Assembly: GCA_003233475.1 (NCBI GenBank)
Contig: QILU01000220.1
Coordinates: 1-9,057 of the forward strand
Reading direction: 5' to 3'
Source: Ahrensia sp.
GTDB taxonomy: Bacteria > Pseudomonadota > Alphaproteobacteria > Rhizobiales > Rhizobiaceae
DNA length: 9,057 nt
Position numbers and translations under genes: made by a program. Positions 6,280 through 9,057 of the stretch are shown piece by piece (the stretch's first letter is position 1; each line of letters starts with the position of its first letter). A model generated the notes under the pieces. That model worked only from the letters and a program-made list of their open reading frames with translations. It did no database searches and was not told the origin of the DNA.

Positions 6280-6337
6280 ATACCCCCACCCGAACCTTGC
6301 TGGCGCAAGTTTCGACCTCCCCACAAGGAGGAGGTGG
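6280..6337 (-). repeat. REP-like unit, right copy (inverted)
   Basis: Read on the minus strand, this copy matches the left unit exactly over its first 27 and last 17 bases. They differ only in the middle, where this copy has CTTGC-tggc-GCAAG (plus-strand reading, 6296-6309). CGAA (6291-6294) and TTCG (6311-6314) extend the stem around an unpaired C and T. It ends 16 bp from the DUF2842 stop codon. Confidence 0.7.
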
Positions 6338-6353
6338 GCGCTCCTAAATCCCT

Positions 6354-6575
6354 TTAAGCAGCAGTATCTTTTGACATCCATTTGATGATGACCATGGCAG
6401 GCACAACCCACAAGATTCCGCTGAACGCAAAGTAGGCAAGATGGGCATACCAGGGCGCATCAGCCAGGGTGGCTGATGCAATTGCCACGGCCGCAAGCGC
6501 GTAAACAACCACCAGAATTATTAAAAAAAATGTGCCAATTAGTTTTTTAACACGAAGCGGCAGGGTCGTTCTCAT
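6354..6575 (-). CDS. DUF2842 family small membrane protein
   Basis: This 73-residue protein has two predicted membrane helices (about 13-35 and 43-65). A basic N-terminus reads MRTTLPLRVKKLIGT, and the conserved-looking second half contains WYAHLAYFAFSGILWVVPA (42-60) followed by MVIIKWM. This pattern and length match the DUF2842 family of alphaproteobacteria, which has no known function. It diverges from heme A synthase, an arrangement familiar in the class, so a link to respiratory-chain biogenesis is possible but unproven. No strong ribosome site precedes the ATG at 6575. A three-codon frame, ATG AGC CCA TGA (6583-6572), overlaps the start as ATGA and could affect initiation. Convergent to the deacetylase, it ends beside the REP-like element. 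Confidence 0.87.
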   Translation of the reverse strand: MRTTLPLRVKKLIGTFFLIILVVVYALAAVAIASATLADAPWYAHLAYFAFSGILWVVPAMVIIKWMSKDTAA

Positions 6576-6765
6576 GGGCTCATTAATCGCTGATTGTTCT
6601 TAATCCATGAACTACCCAAAGATAGCCAAAAATACCAGTTGAAAATTATTCGGGATTATTCGCCTAAATCTTTCCAAATTCACCTCCGAAGCACCTTCGT
6701 GCGCTTTACATTTACCCGCTGCTCAATCAAAACAGCCTGAGTATCCCGTAACCTTTCAGGTTCCC
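6576..6765. promoter_or_regulatory. Divergent promoter region between DUF2842 (minus) and ctaA (plus)
   Basis: This 190-bp non-coding stretch must carry start signals for both genes. ATTATTCG occurs twice in direct orientation at 6645-6652 and 6655-6662, with a 10-bp period. TTGAAA at 6639-6644 is a possible -35 for the plus strand, but the -10 is poor. Two overlapping hairpins, CGAAG-cac-CTTCG (6687-6699) and GCAC-cttc-GTGC (6691-6702), are mutually exclusive. CAGG about 7 nt before the ctaA ATG is a modest ribosome site. On the minus strand a strong ribosome-site string GGAGGTG lies at 6687-6681, with only a 21-codon frame after it. Confidence 0.5.
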
Positions 6766-7857
6766 ATGAACAGTAATTATTCCCACGCCGCCGGGGATCC
6801 CTATCGCGCGATCCGCCTTTGGCTTTACGCCCTGGCGGTTCTCATTGCGGTTATTGTTTTTGTGGGAGGGGCAACCCGGCTGACGGATTCAGGCCTGTCC
6901 ATCACCGAATGGGCACCAGTTCGCGGGTTTATTCCTCCCCTGTCGATTGAAGACTGGGCATCAGAATTTACCGCCTATCAGACAACCGATGAATTCAAAC
7001 TGCAAAACAGTGCGATGACATTGGAGCAGTTCAAATTCATTTACTGGTGGGAGTGGGGGCATCGGTTGCTGGGCCGAATTATCGGCCTGTTTATATTGTT
7101 TCCCATGATTTATTTTTGGGTAACAAAACAGTTGAGTAAATGGTTGAAAGTAGCTGTTTTAATTCTTTTTATTCTTGTCAGTTTTCAAGGGTTTCTGGGC
7201 TGGTGGATGGTTAAATCCGGCCTGGTAAACCGGGTGGATGTGAGCCAGATTCGCCTTGCAGTTCATCTGGTCACAGCGTGCATTTTGTTTGCCGCCGTTG
7301 TGTGGGTCGTGCGCACTCTTTCACGCCACACAGAGGCCGGGGTTGCTAAGGGATCATGGCAGGGTGGCGCACTTGTGGTACTGGTATTGGTGCAAATCTT
7401 TCTGGGTGGACTGGTGGCTGGTCTGGACGCCGGGATGGCGTATAATACCTGGCCCAAAATTGAAGGAGTATGGGTGCCCGAAGGCCTGTGGGCAGCGAGC
7501 CCGGCCTGGACTAATTTCACTGACAACGCGCTAATGGTGCAATTTGTTCATCGCATTTCAGCCTATTTGTTGTGGGGCGCGGCCCTTGTGCATGTGTTCT
7601 GGCTTTGGAGAGCAGAACCCCGCACAACTCATTTCCGCCGGGCTTTGTTTTTAACGGGGCTTGTCACTCTGCAGGCTGCCATCGGAATTGTTACCCTGTT
7701 GTTGCAGGTGCCCATAAGTTGGGCTTTGGTTCATCAGTTCGGCGGTATTGTGGTTTTAGCTTTTGCCACCGCCCATTGGAGGGCGCTTAGTCCACCCAAT
7801 CAAAACCCTTCACTCTCGCGCAATTTGGAATTAAAATCGTCCCATGGATCAAGATGA
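6766..7857 (+). CDS. ctaA: Heme A synthase (COX15/CtaA type)
   Basis: This 363-residue inner-membrane enzyme oxidises the C8 methyl of heme O to the formyl group of heme A, which is needed by aa3-type cytochrome oxidases. Eight hydrophobic helices are evident. The signature GGATRLTDSGLSITEWAPVRG (34-54) follows TM1. The four conserved histidines that ligate the two hemes are His99 (EWGHRLLGR), His167 (AVHLVTA), His262 (FVHRISAY) and His323 (LVHQFGG). AGLDAGMAYNTWP (218-230) is typical of the COX15 branch. The length is normal for alphaproteobacteria. A hydrophilic tail from about residue 343 is poorly conserved by eye. The ATG follows TTTCAGGTTCCC, an acceptable ribosome site. The gene's last 14 bp overlap the start of recJ in another frame, so the two are probably co-transcribed. 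Confidence 0.96.
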   Translation: MNSNYSHAAGDPYRAIRLWLYALAVLIAVIVFVGGATRLTDSGLSITEWAPVRGFIPPLSIEDWASEFTAYQTTDEFKLQNSAMTLEQFKFIYWWEWGHRLLGRIIGLFILFPMIYFWVTKQLSKWLKVAVLILFILVSFQGFLGWWMVKSGLVNRVDVSQIRLAVHLVTACILFAAVVWVVRTLSRHTEAGVAKGSWQGGALVVLVLVQIFLGGLVAGLDAGMAYNTWPKIEGVWVPEGLWAASPAWTNFTDNALMVQFVHRISAYLLWGAALVHVFWLWRAEPRTTHFRRALFLTGLVTLQAAIGIVTLLLQVPISWALVHQFGGIVVLAFATAHWRALSPPNQNPSLSRNLELKSSHGSR

Positions 7858-9057
7858 GCGCGCCTTTCTCGAAGTGGATAGCTCTGTAACCGGCCAGCGC
7901 TGGGTGGAGCGGGCCAATACTTTGCAGCTTGGTCAGGCGCAGCGCATGGCCGAGGCGTTGCAGATTGATGAACTGGTGGCGCGGGTAATTGCCGGGCGCG
8001 GGGTAACACTGGAGGAAGCCCCGGGTTTTCTTGCCCCCACATTGCGCGACTTAATGCCCGATCCCTCCACCCTGACCGATATGGACCTGGCGGCCAACCG
8101 TCTGGCCGATGCCGTGGAAAAGGGGGAGGCCGTTGCTATTTTTGGAGATTACGACGTGGATGGCGCAACCTCTAGCGCGCTCATGGCAAAATTCCTTCGC
8201 CATTGCGGTCTCACCGCGGAAATCTATATCCCCGATCGAATTTTTGAAGGGTATGGCCCCAATGGCCCGGCAATTCGCGAGCTGATTGAGCGCGGTGCCC
8301 GGCTTTTGATCACGGTGGATTGCGGATCCACCAGCAACGAAGCCCTGGCACTGGCCGTGGAACTGGGAACGGATGTGATCGTACTAGATCATCATCAGGT
8401 TGGTGATACGCTTCCCGATATTGTGGCTCTGGTGAACCCCAACCGGGAAGACGATATGTCCCATCAGGGTCATTTGTGTGCCGCAGGCGTTGTTTTTCTG
8501 ACCCTCGTGGCCTTGAACCGTGAATTGCGAAAGCGGGGTTATTTCAACGATACCCGTAACCCGCCGGATTTGATGAACTGGCTGGATATTGTGGCCCTTG
8601 GCACTGTTTGCGATGTGGTGCCGTTGAAAGGGTTGAACCGGGCGTTTGTTTCGCGCGGCATTGAAGTGATGCACAAACAATCCAACCCCGGGCTTGTGGC
8701 GCTGGCAAAAGTTGCCCGTCAGGACGGGCCCGCAGCGCCGTGGCATTTGGGCTTTGTTTTGGGCCCGCGTATAAATGCCGGGGGCCGTATTGGGGATGCC
8801 GCTTTGGGGGCAAAATTGTTGACCACATCAGACCCGATTGAAGCCGAAGCGATAGCCACCCAATTGGATAAGCTCAACGGTGAACGCCAGGCCATGGAAC
8901 AGGCCATGCTTAAACAGGCGATAGATGAAGCGGATGCCGAAATTGGATTGGGCGATGGCCCGGCGATATTGATCACGCAAAGCGACACCTGGCATGCCGG
9001 CGTTGTTGGTCTGTTGGCATCGCGTTTGAAAGATCGTTTCCGCCGCCCGGCCTTTGC
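7844..9057 (+). CDS. recJ: Single-stranded-DNA-specific 5'-3' exonuclease RecJ, N-terminal part, cut by the right edge
   Basis: The frame is open from ATG 7844 to the edge, giving 404 complete codons of a protein usually near 570-600 residues. RecJ degrades single-stranded DNA 5' to 3' in recombinational and mismatch repair. The DHH-family catalytic motifs are present in order: IFGDYDVDG (99-107), TVDCGS (157-162), VLDHHQ (180-185) and ALGTVCDVVPL (251-261). LGPRINAGGR (306-315) and SDTWHAGVVGLLASRL (380-395) mark the entry into the DHHA1 domain. Metal ligands would include Asp102, Asp104, Asp106, Asp159, Asp182 and His183. FLEVDSSVTGQRW (8-20) matches the usual alphaproteobacterial N-terminus and supports this start, although no ribosome site lies at normal distance. 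It overlaps ctaA by 14 bp, which suggests coupled translation. The OB-fold and C-terminus lie outside the window. Confidence 0.96.
   Translation, partial: MDQDERAFLEVDSSVTGQRWVERANTLQLGQAQRMAEALQIDELVARVIAGRGVTLEEAPGFLAPTLRDLMPDPSTLTDMDLAANRLADAVEKGEAVAIFGDYDVDGATSSALMAKFLRHCGLTAEIYIPDRIFEGYGPNGPAIRELIERGARLLITVDCGSTSNEALALAVELGTDVIVLDHHQVGDTLPDIVALVNPNREDDMSHQGHLCAAGVVFLTLVALNRELRKRGYFNDTRNPPDLMNWLDIVALGTVCDVVPLKGLNRAFVSRGIEVMHKQSNPGLVALAKVARQDGPAAPWHLGFVLGPRINAGGRIGDAALGAKLLTTSDPIEAEAIATQLDKLNGERQAMEQAMLKQAIDEADAEIGLGDGPAILITQSDTWHAGVVGLLASRLKDRFRRPAF

Larger units (their letters stand above)
6184..6337. repeat. 154-bp nested palindrome: two REP-like units in inverted orientation
   Basis: The outer arms 6184-6210 and 6311-6337 are perfect 27-bp reverse complements. 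The inner arms 6226-6242 and 6280-6296 are perfect 17-bp reverse complements. Between outer and inner arms each side carries a different small hairpin: CTGTC-gta-GACAG on the left and CTTGC-tggc-GCAAG on the right. The apical segment 6243-6279 holds AAAAC-aatggg-GTTTT. The element fills most of the gap between the convergent deacetylase and DUF2842 genes. No T-run follows on either strand, so any termination or mRNA-end protection would come from structure. It resembles the palindromic intergenic families of Rhizobiales (RIME, Bru-RS and similar), but family membership cannot be confirmed here. I see no flanking target-site duplication. Confidence 0.9.

Noticed and set aside
6184..6337. Reading the palindrome as a CRISPR fragment, attachment site or standard Rho-independent terminator
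   Set aside because: There are only two inverted units with no spacers, no integrase, no flanking duplication seen and no T-run on either side.
8384..8988. Overlapping minus-strand frames in the right-hand end
   Set aside because: They are antisense to recJ, whose DHH motifs are clear on the plus strand.

Overview
The window looks like a chromosomal segment of an alphaproteobacterium, most likely of the order Hyphomicrobiales (Rhizobiales). The evidence is a DUF2842 gene divergent from a COX15-type heme A synthase, a short rhizobial-style polysaccharide export lipoprotein, a GumC/ExoP-like chain-length protein with a decayed kinase domain, and a long REP-like palindrome of the kind scattered through alphaproteobacterial genomes. 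Base composition is moderate (near half G+C by eye). I do not assign a genus.

Left two-thirds (1-6147): a surface-polysaccharide locus of two divergent transcription units. The minus-strand unit, read from 2512 down to 1, encodes an outer-membrane export lipoprotein, a GT4 glycosyltransferase, and the membrane N-terminus of a polyprenyl-phosphate hexose-1-phosphate transferase that is cut by the left edge. The plus-strand unit encodes a 728-residue inner-membrane chain-length/co-polymerase protein and a NodB-type polysaccharide deacetylase. A 287-bp promoter region (2513-2799) with several palindromes separates the two. Together they give four steps of a Wzx/Wzy-type exopolysaccharide pathway: priming on the lipid carrier, sugar addition, length control and export, and deacetylation. 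Flippase and polymerase are not in the window.

Boundary (6148-6353): a 154-bp nested inverted repeat lies between the convergent deacetylase and DUF2842 genes. It consists of two REP-like units in head-to-head orientation. Its perfectly matched arms are interrupted by two side hairpins that differ in sequence but both still fold.

Right third (6354-9057): housekeeping genes. A small two-helix DUF2842 membrane protein (minus) diverges from heme A synthase (ctaA/COX15, plus). The latter overlaps by 14 bp the start of recJ, the single-strand DNA exonuclease gene, which is cut by the right edge.

No tRNA, rRNA, CRISPR array, transposase or phage gene is visible. I see no wholly new multigene system. 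The points most worth following are the double REP-like element, the degenerate kinase domain fused to the chain-length protein, the palindrome-rich divergent promoter, and the in-frame TAG-GAA-GTG junction between the export and glycosyltransferase genes.
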